From: JAWAAW01 sp964353335
GTDB lineage: Archaea; Nanobdellota; Nanobdellia; Woesearchaeales; ARS49
NCBI GenBank assembly: GCA_964353335.1
Contig: CAYGVI010000003.1
Location: 310,001 to 374,000, forward strand
DNA length: 64,000 nt
Direction of reading: 5' to 3'
Numbering within the stretch: position 1 is the stretch's first letter; every line of letters starts with the position of its first letter. Below the pieces are notes generated by a model, which saw only the letters and a program-made list of their open reading frames with translations, ran no database searches and was not told the DNA's origin. Both the position numbers and the translations under genes were made by a program. Positions 33,190 through 42,603 of the stretch are shown here, one piece after another.

Positions 33190-34067
33190 AATTATTTCTT
33201 GGCCGGTATGCGCAGCTCGGTGAAAAAGTTCCTGAGGCAATTGCAATAAAACCATCCCTCAGGGTCAACACTCTCCGCATTCCTGAGGATGTCCTGATAA
33301 ACAGGCTGAACAATCTTGGCGTGAAGCTTTCCAAAATCTCCTGGCTGCAGCACGGCTATTTTATTGAGCACTCAAAGTTCTCGCTTGGCGCAAGCGCAGA
33401 GGCTTTGCTTGGCTATTATTACCTTCAGGAAGCTGCTGCACAGCTTGTTGCAGAAATCCTTGACCCAAAGCCAGATGAAATTGTGCTTGACTGCTGCGCT
33501 TCGCCTGGCGGAAAGACAACCCAGTTCGCACAGTTGATGCAGAACAAGGGCACAATAATTGCTTTGGAGAAAAAATCCCACAGGTTGTTGGCATTGAGAA
33601 ACAATCTTGAGCGTATGGGGGTTTCAAACACTGCTGTTTATCACATGGACGCTGTAAAGGCAGTCCAGCTCGGCATAAAGTTTGACAAAATCCTTATTGA
33701 CGCGCCCTGCTCTGGAAATTATGCAGGCGATGAAAGATGGTTCTCAAAAAGGACCATTGAGGACATAAAAAGGAGCGCGCAAATCCAGCGAAGCCTGCTG
33801 AATGCTGTTCTTGACGCCTTGAAGCCCAATGGAATACTTGTTTACAGCACCTGCACTCTTGAGCCAGAGGAAAATGAGCTTAACATGCAGTGGCTGGTTG
33901 AAAACTACAAGGTAAAACTTGAACCGATTGAGATTGGCATCGGAGACAAAGGTCTTACGGACGTATTTGGAAAGAAGTTGCACGCTTCAATAGCCAACTG
34001 CAGGCGCTTCTGGCCCCACAAGACCGGCACAGAGGGCTTTTTCATAGCAAAGGTGAGGAAGTTATGA
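33174..34067 (+). CDS. NSUN/NOP2-type RNA m5C methyltransferase
   Basis: A 297-residue S-adenosylmethionine-dependent methyltransferase of the RsmB/NOP2/NSUN family, which makes 5-methylcytosine in rRNA or tRNA. SAM-binding motif I reads LDCCASPGGKTTQ near residue 103, and both catalytic cysteines are visible, in DAPCSGNYAGDERW and in YSTCTLEPEENE. The N-terminal part matches the ferredoxin-like RNA-binding domain (SLRVNTLRI). The next gene encodes a NIP7-like PUA protein overlapping by 4 nt, so the pair may act on the same ribosomal or tRNA substrate. Confidence 0.93.
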   Translation: MEACVKLFLGRYAQLGEKVPEAIAIKPSLRVNTLRIPEDVLINRLNNLGVKLSKISWLQHGYFIEHSKFSLGASAEALLGYYYLQEAAAQLVAEILDPKPDEIVLDCCASPGGKTTQFAQLMQNKGTIIALEKKSHRLLALRNNLERMGVSNTAVYHMDAVKAVQLGIKFDKILIDAPCSGNYAGDERWFSKRTIEDIKRSAQIQRSLLNAVLDALKPNGILVYSTCTLEPEENELNMQWLVENYKVKLEPIEIGIGDKGLTDVFGKKLHASIANCRRFWPHKTGTEGFFIAKVRKL

Positions 34068-34510
34068 AGCAATTTATCGCTCAATTCACAAAGCAAAAGC
34101 TCTTTGACGCGGCTCTTGTAAGGAGAATCGGCAATGACTTCTTCCTTGTCCAACCAGAACTTGCACTTGTGCTCAAAAAAATCAAGCTTCCGCCATTGCA
34201 AGTAGGGCTTTATCTTGGCAGGGAAGCTGAGAAAACAGCAAAACCCTCGCTTGACCTGCTGCAAATGCTCGCAAAGAGCGACGCCAAAAAAGCATGGCTT
34301 AATGAAAAGGGCGCGTGGATGTTTATTTGCAAGCGCCCTGCTCTTGCAGCAAGCATTATGGGGAATGAGGCAAAAGAAGGAGAACTTGTTCTTGTTATGA
34401 CTGAGCGTGATGAATGCATTGGTTATGGAATTTTTGACGGAAAAAACATCAAGAACTATTATGACATCGGCGATTTCTTAAGGCGTGAAAGGAGCGCCAG
34501 GCGAACATAA
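34064..34510 (+). CDS. NIP7-like protein with PUA domain
   Basis: A 148-residue protein with an N-terminal alpha/beta part (about 1-70) and a C-terminal PUA-type RNA-binding domain (GAWMFICKRPALAASIMGN, then VLVMTERDECIGYGIF, then NYYDIGDFLRRER). This is the layout of archaeal NIP7 homologues, which bind rRNA during 60S assembly in eukaryotes. Co-translation with the m5C methyltransferase supports an RNA-modification or ribosome-assembly role. Followed by two stem-loops. Confidence 0.8.
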   Translation: MKQFIAQFTKQKLFDAALVRRIGNDFFLVQPELALVLKKIKLPPLQVGLYLGREAEKTAKPSLDLLQMLAKSDAKKAWLNEKGAWMFICKRPALAASIMGNEAKEGELVLVMTERDECIGYGIFDGKNIKNYYDIGDFLRRERSARRT

Positions 34511-34513
34511 TGT

Positions 34514-34564
34514 GCCTAAAAAGCTCACTTTTTTAGGCGCTAGCGGGAAGTGTAACTTTCCGCT
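34514..34564. terminator. Two consecutive hairpins between the NIP7-like gene and valS
   Basis: GCCTAAAAA / TTTTTAGGC (34514-34522 with 34530-34538) forms a 9-bp stem, followed by AGCGGGAAG / CTTTCCGCT (34542-34550 with 34556-34564, one G-T pair). They lie 3 nt after the stop codon and just before the valS TATA-like box (about 34567-34574). The position fits an end of the upstream transcript more than a valS leader. Confidence 0.55.
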
Positions 34565-34598
34565 ATGTTTTTAAAGAGACTGGCTGTTCTTCGTCGTT

Positions 34599-37001
34599 AT
34601 GGCAGAGCGCTATGATGCAAAGGTTGAGGAGCCCAAGTGGATGCAGTACTGGGAAAAGGAAAAAATATTCGGCTTTAACCCTGAAGCAAAGGGCGAAATC
34701 TTCAGCATAGACACTCCTCCGCCGACTGTTTCTGGAAAGATGCACATTGGACACGCATTCAGCTATGTCCACAAGGATATTATCATCCGCTACAAGAGGC
34801 TCAGGGGCTTCAATATATTCTACCCGTTTGGCACAGATGACAATGGGCTTCCAACAGAGCGCCTTGTTGAAAAACTGAAAAATGTCAAGGGCGCTGCAAT
34901 GGAGCGCCAAGAATTTATTAAGCTCTGCGAAGAAACTTTGAAGGAAATAAGGCCTGCTTTGGTCCAGGATTTCAAGCGAATCGGGTTGAGCTGTGATTTC
35001 AACCTGTTTTACAGCACGATTAATGAGCACAGCAGAAGGATTTCGCAGTGGTCTTTCCTTGAATTGCAAAAAATGGAAAGGGCTTACCGCAGGGAAGCGC
35101 CTTCATTGTGGTGCCCGCTTTGCGGAACAGCAATTTCACAGGCTGAATGCCGCGACGAGGACAAAAACAGCACATTCAATGACATTGTTTTCAAGATTGA
35201 AGGAAAGGATGTACTGATTGCAACCACAAGGCCTGAGCTTTTGCCTGCCTGTGTTGCGGTGTTTGCACATCCGACAGATGCACGTTACACAAAGCTATTC
35301 GGAAAGAAAGCAAAAGTGCCATTGTTTGACTTTGAAGTTCCTATTATCGCTGATGAGCGCGCAGACCCTGCAAAAGGGACAGGTGTGGTTATGTGCTGCA
35401 CATTTGGCGACACAACAGACATTGCATGGTATCTTGCGCACAAGCTTCCCTTGAAGCAGGCGATTGACAGGAACGGAAACATGACTGAAATCGCAGGCAA
35501 GTACAAGGGAATGCATCTGCACAAGGCGCGCAAGCTGATTATTGAGGACTTGAAATCAGCAGGATTGTTGCAAGGCCAGAAGCCAATCACACACCCTGTC
35601 AAGGTTCACGAGCGCTGCGGCACTGAAATAGAGATTATCAACAGCAAACAGTGGTTCATCAAGTATCTTGACCTTCGCGAAGACATGCTCAAGTGGGGCG
35701 CAGAGTTGAAGTGGCACCCTGAATTCATGAAGCACCGCTTTGACAACTGGGTCAAGGGCTTGCAGTGGGACTGGCTTATCTCAAGGCAGAGGTTCTTCGG
35801 AGTTCCATTCCCGGTCTGGTACTGCTCAAAGTGCGACGAGCCTGTTTTTGCAGATGAGAAAAAGCTTCCTGTTGACCCATTAAAGGACAAGGCGCCGGTA
35901 AAAGCCTGCCCCAAATGCAAAAATGACAAATTTATCCCTGAAAAAGACGTTTTGGACACCTGGGCAACTTCAAGCATGACTCCCCAGCTTGCAATCCAGC
36001 TTGTTCCTGAGAAATACCGCAAAAAGCTTTACCCGATGTCATTGAGGCCTCAGGCGCATGACATTATCACGTTCTGGCTTTTCAACACTCTTGTGAAGAG
36101 CCGTTTGCATTACAAGTGCAATCCTTGGAAAGATGTTATGATTTCAGGCTATGTGATGGACCCTCTTGGTGAAAAGATGAGCAAGAGCAAGGGCAACATC
36201 ATAGAGCCGCAGGCAATCCTTGCAAAGTTCAGCGCTGACGCACTCAGGTACTGGTCTGGAAGCGGAAAGCTCGGCGAGGACGTCGCATACCAGGAAAAAG
36301 AGCTTGTTTCAGGAGACAAATTCGTTACAAAGTTCTGGAATGCGGCAAAATTCGCAGCAATGCACCTGAAAGACGCTGATTTGAAAAAGCTTGAGAAGAA
36401 AGAGCCTACAGCAGAGATTGACAAGTGGATACAGCACAGGCTTGCAATAACAATTGAAGAGGCAACTGAGGCATTTGATGCGTATGATTATTCCCGCGCA
36501 AAAACAATAATCGAGCAGTTCTTCTGGAGCGACTTCTGCGACAACTATCTTGAGCTGTCAAAGCAGAGATTGTACGAGCCAAAGAAGCCAGAAGACAAGG
36601 AAAGCGCGCAGGCAGTGATACTGAGGTGCCTTGGCGCGCTTGTCAGGCTGTTCGCGCCGTTTACCCCTTTCATAACAGAGGAAGTTTATCACGCTTACCT
36701 GCACGCGCACGAGGGTTTCCCAAGCGTTCACGTTTCAGGATGGCCCAAGGCAGCGAAAAAGTATGAGGACGCAGGCAAGGTTGGCGCTGTTGTGGTTGCA
36801 GTCCTTGCGGCAGTGCGAAAGAAAAAGTCAGAGAACAAACTGTCAATGAAGGCGCCTGTGAAAAAGATTGTTGTTGAAAGCGAAGTGGACATTACGCCTG
36901 CCTTTGGCGACCTGCAGTCAACAACCTGCGCAGAGAAGATAGAAAAGGGCAAAGGCAAGGAAGAACTTGCAAAGGGAATCAAGGCAACAATAGAATTCTA
37001 G
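34599..37001 (+). CDS. valS: Valyl-tRNA synthetase
   Basis: An 800-residue class I synthetase that charges tRNA-Val and edits Thr. Signature sequences are PPTVSGKMHIGHAFSY near residue 45, the editing domain (ATTRPELLPACVAVF), two zinc-type Cys sets (WCPLCG; CSKCDEP with CPKCKND), WATSSMTPQ and KMSKSKGNIIEP near residue 530. The C-terminal anticodon-binding helical domain is present. Somewhat shorter than bacterial ValRS, as in other archaea. TATA-like box about 25-30 nt before the ATG. Its end overlaps the convergent hypothetical gene by 4 nt. Confidence 0.97.
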   Translation: MAERYDAKVEEPKWMQYWEKEKIFGFNPEAKGEIFSIDTPPPTVSGKMHIGHAFSYVHKDIIIRYKRLRGFNIFYPFGTDDNGLPTERLVEKLKNVKGAAMERQEFIKLCEETLKEIRPALVQDFKRIGLSCDFNLFYSTINEHSRRISQWSFLELQKMERAYRREAPSLWCPLCGTAISQAECRDEDKNSTFNDIVFKIEGKDVLIATTRPELLPACVAVFAHPTDARYTKLFGKKAKVPLFDFEVPIIADERADPAKGTGVVMCCTFGDTTDIAWYLAHKLPLKQAIDRNGNMTEIAGKYKGMHLHKARKLIIEDLKSAGLLQGQKPITHPVKVHERCGTEIEIINSKQWFIKYLDLREDMLKWGAELKWHPEFMKHRFDNWVKGLQWDWLISRQRFFGVPFPVWYCSKCDEPVFADEKKLPVDPLKDKAPVKACPKCKNDKFIPEKDVLDTWATSSMTPQLAIQLVPEKYRKKLYPMSLRPQAHDIITFWLFNTLVKSRLHYKCNPWKDVMISGYVMDPLGEKMSKSKGNIIEPQAILAKFSADALRYWSGSGKLGEDVAYQEKELVSGDKFVTKFWNAAKFAAMHLKDADLKKLEKKEPTAEIDKWIQHRLAITIEEATEAFDAYDYSRAKTIIEQFFWSDFCDNYLELSKQRLYEPKKPEDKESAQAVILRCLGALVRLFAPFTPFITEEVYHAYLHAHEGFPSVHVSGWPKAAKKYEDAGKVGAVVVAVLAAVRKKKSENKLSMKAPVKKIVVESEVDITPAFGDLQSTTCAEKIEKGKGKEELAKGIKATIEF

Positions 37002-37402
37002 TCAAAATTTGTCTTCAGCATCCGCATCTGCTGTTCCAAATCATAATAGCTGATGTTCTTTCTCTTTGCATTCCTCATTTTTTCCCTGAGTGCTGCGAGG
37101 AATTTTGTCAGGCGCTCCTGTATTATTTCCTCGTCCTGCATCCACTTGATATGCACGATGCCGCTAAGCGGGTCATCGCTGTAAGAAGGCCCGCTGCTGT
37201 GGGATTTCTTGAGCTTTTCCCTGACTTCCCTGATAATCTCATCAGCCTGGCCTGCAGGGTCGTCAACGTGAAGCTGCTTTATGAGCTGCTTGTCCTTGCC
37301 GTCATTAAGAAGAACCCTGACTTCCAGATGCTCATCGCGGGCATTGAAATTAGCGATATCAACACCAAGAAACTTCACTGCAACGCTCTTCATAATAGCC
37401 AT
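36998..37402 (-). CDS. Conserved-looking hypothetical protein
   Basis: A 134-residue soluble, charged protein. Start at ATG 37402, because the TATA-like CCTATAAAAAG lies about 25 nt upstream on this strand; the frame is open further but that part would overlap the rfcL gene. The first 70 residues look alpha/beta (VAVKFLGVDIANFNARDEHL, then VRVLLNDG), the last 60 are helical. No domain recognised. It converges with valS and is divergent from rfcL. Confidence 0.6.
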   Translation of the reverse strand: MAIMKSVAVKFLGVDIANFNARDEHLEVRVLLNDGKDKQLIKQLHVDDPAGQADEIIREVREKLKKSHSSGPSYSDDPLSGIVHIKWMQDEEIIQERLTKFLAALREKMRNAKRKNISYYDLEQQMRMLKTNFD

Positions 37403-37473
37403 CAATAAGGAACTTCTTTTTATAGGTTTCGAGCCAATAAACATTATAAAGGGAAGATATTTGTTGCAATAAT

Positions 37474-38688
37474 ATGGGGGAAGGTCGGTTATGGATACAT
37501 CATCACAGGCCCAGCACTGTGAAGGCTGTGCCACAGCCTGAAGGAATTGTAAAGCTCGCACAGTTTGTGAATACTTTTGCAAAGCAGAAAAAAAAGGCAA
37601 TGCTTCTTTACGGCCCTTCCGGAACAGGCAAAAGCTGTGCTGTGCACGCCCTCGCAAGGGATTTGAACTGGGAGATTGTCGAGCTCAATGCCTCTGATGT
37701 CCGCAATGAGGCGCAGATTAACGAAAGGCTTGGAAATGTCCTGAAGCAGCGCTCATTGTTCTACTCAGGAAAGCTGGTTCTTGTCGACGAGATTGACGGC
37801 GTTTCAGGCACAAATGACCGCGGCGGTGTTCCTGCGCTTGTTGACCTGATTGTAAAATCAACTTTTCCAATAGTTTTGACAGCGCAAGACCCCTGGGACA
37901 AGAAATTCTCCGCCTTGAGGAGCAAATGCTCGCTTGTCGAGTTCCCTTCATTGCCTGCCGATGTTATTACTGGAATACTTCAGGACATTTGTGCAAAAGA
38001 AAGCCTTGAGGCAGAGCCTGCTGTTCTGAAATCGCTTGCAAGAAGGTCAGGTGGTGATTTGCGCTCGGCGATTAATGACTTACAATTGCTTTCGCAGGGC
38101 GCTGCAAAGCTTACTGCAAAGGGCCTTGAGACTCTTGGAGAGCGCAACAGGCTTGAGCAAATCAAGAACGCGCTTGTCAAGGTGTTCAAGAACTCTGACC
38201 CGATGCTTGCGCTCGGCGCTTTTGACCAGACTGACGCTGATGTTGACGAGTGCTTCCACTGGCTTGACCACAATCTTGCGAAAGAATATGATAATCCTGC
38301 AGACCTTGCCCGCGCTTATGACATTCTCAGCAGGGCAGATGTTTTCAGGGGAAGAATCAGGCGCCAGCAGCACTGGCGCTTCCTGAGCCACATTTTTGAG
38401 CTTCTTACTGCAGGAATCGCAGTTGCAAAGACAGCGCGCTCAAAAAACCCGCCTGAGTACGAGCAGACAACAAGAATGCTCAAAATATGGCGTGCAAACA
38501 TGACTTACAGCAAGCGAAAGGCAATTGCCCAGAAACTCGCTGATGCAACGCACTGCTCTGTAAGGACTACAATCCAGAAGACGCTTCCCTGGCTCCAGGT
38601 TGTCTTCAAAAACAAGCCAGAACAGGCAGCCAAGCTGATTGAAGAGCTCGACCTTGACGAAGAGGAAGTTGAGTGGCTGAAGAAGTAA
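37474..38688 (+). CDS. rfcL: Replication factor C large subunit
   Basis: A 404-residue AAA+ clamp loader subunit that loads the PCNA sliding clamp. Walker A is YGPSGTGKS near residue 50 and Walker B LVLVDEIDG near residue 105; NASDVRN after the first strand is typical of RfcL. Sensor 1 and the helical collar follow. The family usually starts with W(T/I)EKYRP; here it reads WIHHHRP, so the conserved basic/acidic tip is altered. A TATA-like ATTATAAAGG lies about 25 nt before the ATG. The small RFC subunit is not in this window. Confidence 0.94.
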   Translation: MGEGRLWIHHHRPSTVKAVPQPEGIVKLAQFVNTFAKQKKKAMLLYGPSGTGKSCAVHALARDLNWEIVELNASDVRNEAQINERLGNVLKQRSLFYSGKLVLVDEIDGVSGTNDRGGVPALVDLIVKSTFPIVLTAQDPWDKKFSALRSKCSLVEFPSLPADVITGILQDICAKESLEAEPAVLKSLARRSGGDLRSAINDLQLLSQGAAKLTAKGLETLGERNRLEQIKNALVKVFKNSDPMLALGAFDQTDADVDECFHWLDHNLAKEYDNPADLARAYDILSRADVFRGRIRRQQHWRFLSHIFELLTAGIAVAKTARSKNPPEYEQTTRMLKIWRANMTYSKRKAIAQKLADATHCSVRTTIQKTLPWLQVVFKNKPEQAAKLIEELDLDEEEVEWLKK

Positions 38689-38721
38689 GCTTTTTAAGCA
38701 ACCCTTCTCCCCGAACGCCGT

Positions 38722-40218
38722 ATGGCCAAATATGAAGAGATTGTCAACTGGGCTTTGAGAAGGGGAATATTCTTCCCTGCGAGCGAAATCTATGCAAATG
38801 CTCCTGCAGGATTCTATGATTTCGGCCCTTACGGCGCAACAATCCGCAGAAAAATAATTGATACCTGGCGGAAAGAGATTGTCAACAAGACAGGAATGAT
38901 GGAAATTTACGGCTGCCAGATAATGCCTGCAGATGTCTTCAAGGCATCAGGCCACCTTGCCTCTTTTAACGACCCAGTAACGCAGTGTGCAAAGTGCAAC
39001 ACAATCCACCGCGCAGACAAGCTTCTCGAGGATGCCACAAAAGAGCATTTCCCCGAGGCAATGCAGAATGCGCAGTTTGACTCTGAAATACAAAAGCACA
39101 AGCTCGTCTGCCCCAAATGCAAGGGAACACTCGGACCTGTAAAGCGCTTTAACATGATGGTCAAGACAGAAGTAGGAGTCTCAACAAAATCAGAAACTTA
39201 TCTCCGCCCTGAGACATGCCAGAGCATATTCTGCGACTGGTCGCGCTTGATGAAAACAATGCGAATCAAGCTTCCGCAGGGAATTGCACAGGTTGGAAGG
39301 TCATTCAGGAATGAAATCTCGCCAAGGCAGACCCTGCTAAGGCAGGTTGAGTTCTCGCAAATGGAAGCAGAGGTATTCTTTGACCCCGCAACAGTCAATG
39401 AAGTTGAAGGGTTTGATGAAATCAAGGACCATCCGATACAGATAATGCGCACAGGCTCTGAAAAAATAGAGTCAATCCTCGCAAGAAGCCTCGTCGATAA
39501 GGGTGTTGTTTCAGGCAAAATGATTGCGTATTATCTTGCGCACACCCAGAAATTCTTTGAAACACTGGGAATACCGCGGGAAAAGATGAGATTCCGCGAA
39601 GTTGGCTCTGATGAGCGCCCGTTCTACTCAAAAGAAACCTGGGATTTCGAAGTTGAGACAAGTCTTGGCTGGGTTGAGCTTGTCGCGAACAACAACCGCA
39701 CTGACTATGACCTAAAAGGTCACGCTGCAGGAAGCAAACAAAGCCTTGAATATGTGTATCCCGACGGCAAGAAGATAATCCCGCATATCTGGGAGATATC
39801 TATAGGTCTTGACCGCACATTCTATGCCACTCTTGAGCATTCTTACCGCGAGGAGGAAAAGAACGGCGAAAAGCGAGTAGTTCTCGGAATAAAGCCGGCT
39901 CTTGCTCCATTGACAGTCGCAGTATTCCCCTTATTGAGCAACAAGGATGAGCTGAAGAAAAAGGCAAATGAGGTTTACGAAATCCTGCAGTGCTTTGACG
40001 CGTTCTATGACTCGTCAGGAAGCATTGGAAAGCGATATGCGAGAATGGATGAAGTCGGCTGTCCCTGGGCTGTCACGATTGACTTTGACTCTTTGAAAAA
40101 CGAGGACGTAACCTTGAGGGACAGGGACACCACAGAGCAGAAGCGCGTCAAGATAAAAGACCTAAGGCAGGCAATCTTCGAGCTCTACACAGGCCAGAAG
40201 AAGTTCGGGCAGCTCTGA
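38722..40218 (+). CDS. glyS: Glycyl-tRNA synthetase (archaeal/eukaryotic type)
   Basis: A 498-residue class II alpha2-type synthetase charging tRNA-Gly. It starts with the family pattern RRGIFFPASEIYANAPAGFY, has an inserted zinc-type part (CAKCNTIH with CPKCKG), motif 2 (QVGRSFRNEISPRQTLLRQ), and motif 3 around ISIGLDRTFYATLEH, then the anticodon-binding domain (PLTVAVFPLLSNKDEL). Leaderless start is likely, with TATA-like TTTTTAAGC upstream. tRNA-Phe follows 43 nt after the stop. Confidence 0.97.
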   Translation: MAKYEEIVNWALRRGIFFPASEIYANAPAGFYDFGPYGATIRRKIIDTWRKEIVNKTGMMEIYGCQIMPADVFKASGHLASFNDPVTQCAKCNTIHRADKLLEDATKEHFPEAMQNAQFDSEIQKHKLVCPKCKGTLGPVKRFNMMVKTEVGVSTKSETYLRPETCQSIFCDWSRLMKTMRIKLPQGIAQVGRSFRNEISPRQTLLRQVEFSQMEAEVFFDPATVNEVEGFDEIKDHPIQIMRTGSEKIESILARSLVDKGVVSGKMIAYYLAHTQKFFETLGIPREKMRFREVGSDERPFYSKETWDFEVETSLGWVELVANNNRTDYDLKGHAAGSKQSLEYVYPDGKKIIPHIWEISIGLDRTFYATLEHSYREEEKNGEKRVVLGIKPALAPLTVAVFPLLSNKDELKKKANEVYEILQCFDAFYDSSGSIGKRYARMDEVGCPWAVTIDFDSLKNEDVTLRDRDTTEQKRVKIKDLRQAIFELYTGQKKFGQL

Positions 40219-40261
40219 AACAAAAGACTTTTAAAGCCCTTATTTCTCGACTATACTTAAC

Positions 40262-40335
40262 GGGAACGTAGTTCAGCCTGGGAGAACACACCGCTGAAGA
40301 CGGTGGAATCGCCAGTTCAAATCTGGCCGTTCCCA
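40262..40335 (+). tRNA. tRNA-Phe (anticodon GAA)
   Basis: A 74-nt cloverleaf: acceptor arms GGGAACG / CGTTCCC pair fully, the D arm is GTTC / GAAC, the anticodon stem is CACCG / CGGTG around loop CTGAAGA (anticodon GAA), and the T arm is GCCAG / CTGGC with loop TTCAAAT. The discriminator is A, as required for Phe. CCA is not encoded and no intron is seen. A TATA-like TTTTAAAGCCC lies about 30 nt upstream. Confidence 0.97.
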
Positions 40336-40406
40336 TTCTATTTTTTAACAGCTATGGAACGGACAGGCTCGCAAACCGCAGTTTGCCGCTGTCTGGCCGT
40401 TCCCAT
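40322..40406 (+). repeat. Direct repeat of the tRNA-Phe 3' end with hairpin
   Basis: TCTGGCCGTTCCCAT occurs at the tRNA 3' end (40322-40336) and again exactly 70 nt downstream (40392-40406), and the following T-rich 14 nt are nearly the same. The segment between includes GGAACGG (40356-40362), which pairs with CCGTTCC (40397-40403), and an inner GCAAAC-CGCA-GTTTGC hairpin (40371-40386). It looks like a partial tRNA-end duplication, like a relic of site-specific integration, or a small structured RNA. Confidence 0.6.
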
Positions 40407-40449
40407 CTTATTTTTAACACATTTTTTCTAAAATTAATTTCTAAAAGAA

Positions 40450-42603
40450 TCAGCCCATTGCTCCTGCTACGCCGACAATCTTGCTCGCAATCGTGTTGAA
40501 GACAATCATCATTATGAAGCTGAGACTGCAGTAGAGAAGTGTGCTCTTGATGAGGTTGCTGCCGAGGCTGTAGCGCTCCTGAAGCTTGTCTGCGCCGTTC
40601 TCAATGCCGTTCGCGAGTACTGTCAGTATGAAAACTATTTCAAACACGTAAATCCCGACAACAAACTGGAAATAATACGTCGGGATTCCGACTCCGAACA
40701 TCCCTGCAACCTGGCTGATGTTGCCTGCGAGCTCTGTCGCGCCAAGGTTCTGGATGTTGCCTGACAATGAGCCGAGTATATTTGTGATCATGCTCGTTAT
40801 TGCAATGACTATGCCTGCAATCGCGGGCGTCAGAAAGCTTATCTGCGATTTCATGTCTGAAATCACGTCTGCCATAAGGTCCTTGAGCCTTTCATTGACC
40901 TTGTGGATTTCCTTTATGTAGCGCGAAACATTGAGCAGCGCCTGAGCCGCGATAAGCGGGCCTTTTTTTATGCCTTCAACAAGCACTTTCATCGAGCTCT
41001 GGATGATATTGCTCGGGAAATACACAAGCGCGCCTGTGCGAGGGTTGAACAGGGCATCTTTCACCCCCATTCCGAGCTTTACTATGTTTGTCGCGACAAC
41101 ATTGAAGAAGTTTCCGCTCACTGTGTCAGGCATCACTTCTGCCACTTTTGAGAACGCAATCTCCGCAGGCAGGCCGTCTCCAAGCCTGTTGCCGAGCTGG
41201 AACAGTGCGGTCGCGAACTCATCCTCCAGCTTTTTGGTCTCATTGCGTATCTTGATTACATTTTGCGACCTTAGCTTGTAGTAAAGCCCTATGCTGAATG
41301 CAAGGGCAAGGGGGAATGCAAGCGAGAGCAGGGATGCGCCCATGCCGAACGGCCCAACAATATCCCCTGTTTCAGAGTCCTGCCTGTACTCAAGCATCTT
41401 CCAGCCAACAAACGGCAGGTTGATTTCATAACTCAGGTCCGGCTGCAGGAAGTGCAGCAATGGAGGAATAAGCCCGAGGAAAAGGAAAACCCCGCCAATA
41501 AGCACGCAGATGAAAATCGGATTGATCTGAAGCTCTGTTCCGCCGAGCTTGATAAGTATGTTGCGGTATTTTTTCAGCGCAGGGTTAAGCTCGGCTATGT
41601 CTGTGTCTCCATAGCCTGTCGGCCTTTTGCTAAGCACGTTCTTTCCAACCAGGTAAACAAGGACAGGCAGTATTATGTTGTAAAGCGTTGCGATGTGGTA
41701 CCATTTTACTGTGCTCATGAAGCTGACAACCAGCGGCAGAATCACAAGCCCGAGTATTGGAAGTATGACTCCAAGCATGTGCAGGATTGTTATCGGCCCT
41801 TTCAAATTCTGGGCATAGTGGAGCATCCTCTCGTATGTCTCATCGAGGATGACGTCAAGGGACTTGTCAAGCAGTGAGAGCCTTCTTTCATCAGAAGTTT
41901 CGTACAGCGAGCTCATTATCAGGTGGAATGACTCGACAAACTCATTGTTCCACTTCCTCCAGGTTTCAAGATACAGGTCAAGGCTTTCCTTGATGCTCTC
42001 ATACTTCTGGGTCTCAACGTCCCATAGGATTTTTTTCAAATCAAGCGCAAGCGGAGGGGTAAGGTGCTCTGACGCGAACTCTATCGCAAGCTCAAGGTTG
42101 CTTGTGTGGCGCATGAACGTAACAACATAGAACACGCAAAGCACCATCTGGTTGCTTGACTTCATGCGCCAGTTGTTCGCGAGGAACATCGGATACTTGC
42201 CAAACACAATCATCAGCGCGATTCCTGAAATAAGGAAGAACATCGTGAAGAACAGCGAAGTTGCAAGGGCAATGCTCGCTATTGACCCTAAAACCATGTA
42301 TGTGATTGGAAATAAAATGCTGAATGCAATCGCGTTTGCAGGGGTTATGTTAAGGTGGGCAATGTCTATTGACTCCTGAAGCTCCTGCGAGCGCTTCGGG
42401 TCAACCTTGATGTTCATGATTTTGCCGGCGAAAACACAGCATTTCTCATACACGCTCATATGGCCGGGCATTGACTCCTGTTTGAATGACTGGTATTCCC
42501 TGCTTATCACGGGCATGGGCTCTGCTGATGAGAGGTCCAGCTGTGACTGAAGCTTCTGCTTGTATTTTTGTACAAGGTCCACAGGAAGTGTTCCGTCGCT
42601 CAT
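40450..42603 (-). CDS. TadC/ArlJ-like membrane platform protein of a type II/IV secretion system
   Basis: A 717-residue membrane protein with two GspF-type halves, each a helical cytoplasmic domain flanked by membrane segments. These are around residues 85-125 and 270-330, then 360-450 and 590-710. The pairs of helices such as ELAIEFASEHL and GNRLGDGLPAEIAFSKVAEV are characteristic of TadC/GspF/ArlJ domains. This is the inner-membrane platform that turns ATPase motion into pilus, archaellum or secretion. It overlaps the ATPase gene by 4 nt. Confidence 0.85.
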   Translation of the reverse strand: MSDGTLPVDLVQKYKQKLQSQLDLSSAEPMPVISREYQSFKQESMPGHMSVYEKCCVFAGKIMNIKVDPKRSQELQESIDIAHLNITPANAIAFSILFPITYMVLGSIASIALATSLFFTMFFLISGIALMIVFGKYPMFLANNWRMKSSNQMVLCVFYVVTFMRHTSNLELAIEFASEHLTPPLALDLKKILWDVETQKYESIKESLDLYLETWRKWNNEFVESFHLIMSSLYETSDERRLSLLDKSLDVILDETYERMLHYAQNLKGPITILHMLGVILPILGLVILPLVVSFMSTVKWYHIATLYNIILPVLVYLVGKNVLSKRPTGYGDTDIAELNPALKKYRNILIKLGGTELQINPIFICVLIGGVFLFLGLIPPLLHFLQPDLSYEINLPFVGWKMLEYRQDSETGDIVGPFGMGASLLSLAFPLALAFSIGLYYKLRSQNVIKIRNETKKLEDEFATALFQLGNRLGDGLPAEIAFSKVAEVMPDTVSGNFFNVVATNIVKLGMGVKDALFNPRTGALVYFPSNIIQSSMKVLVEGIKKGPLIAAQALLNVSRYIKEIHKVNERLKDLMADVISDMKSQISFLTPAIAGIVIAITSMITNILGSLSGNIQNLGATELAGNISQVAGMFGVGIPTYYFQFVVGIYVFEIVFILTVLANGIENGADKLQERYSLGSNLIKSTLLYCSLSFIMMIVFNTIASKIVGVAGAMG

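Noticed and set aside
37403..37657. Upstream extension of the 36998-37402 minus-strand gene
   Set aside because: It would overlap the rfcL start, and the TATA-like box lies inside it, so the shorter start is preferred.
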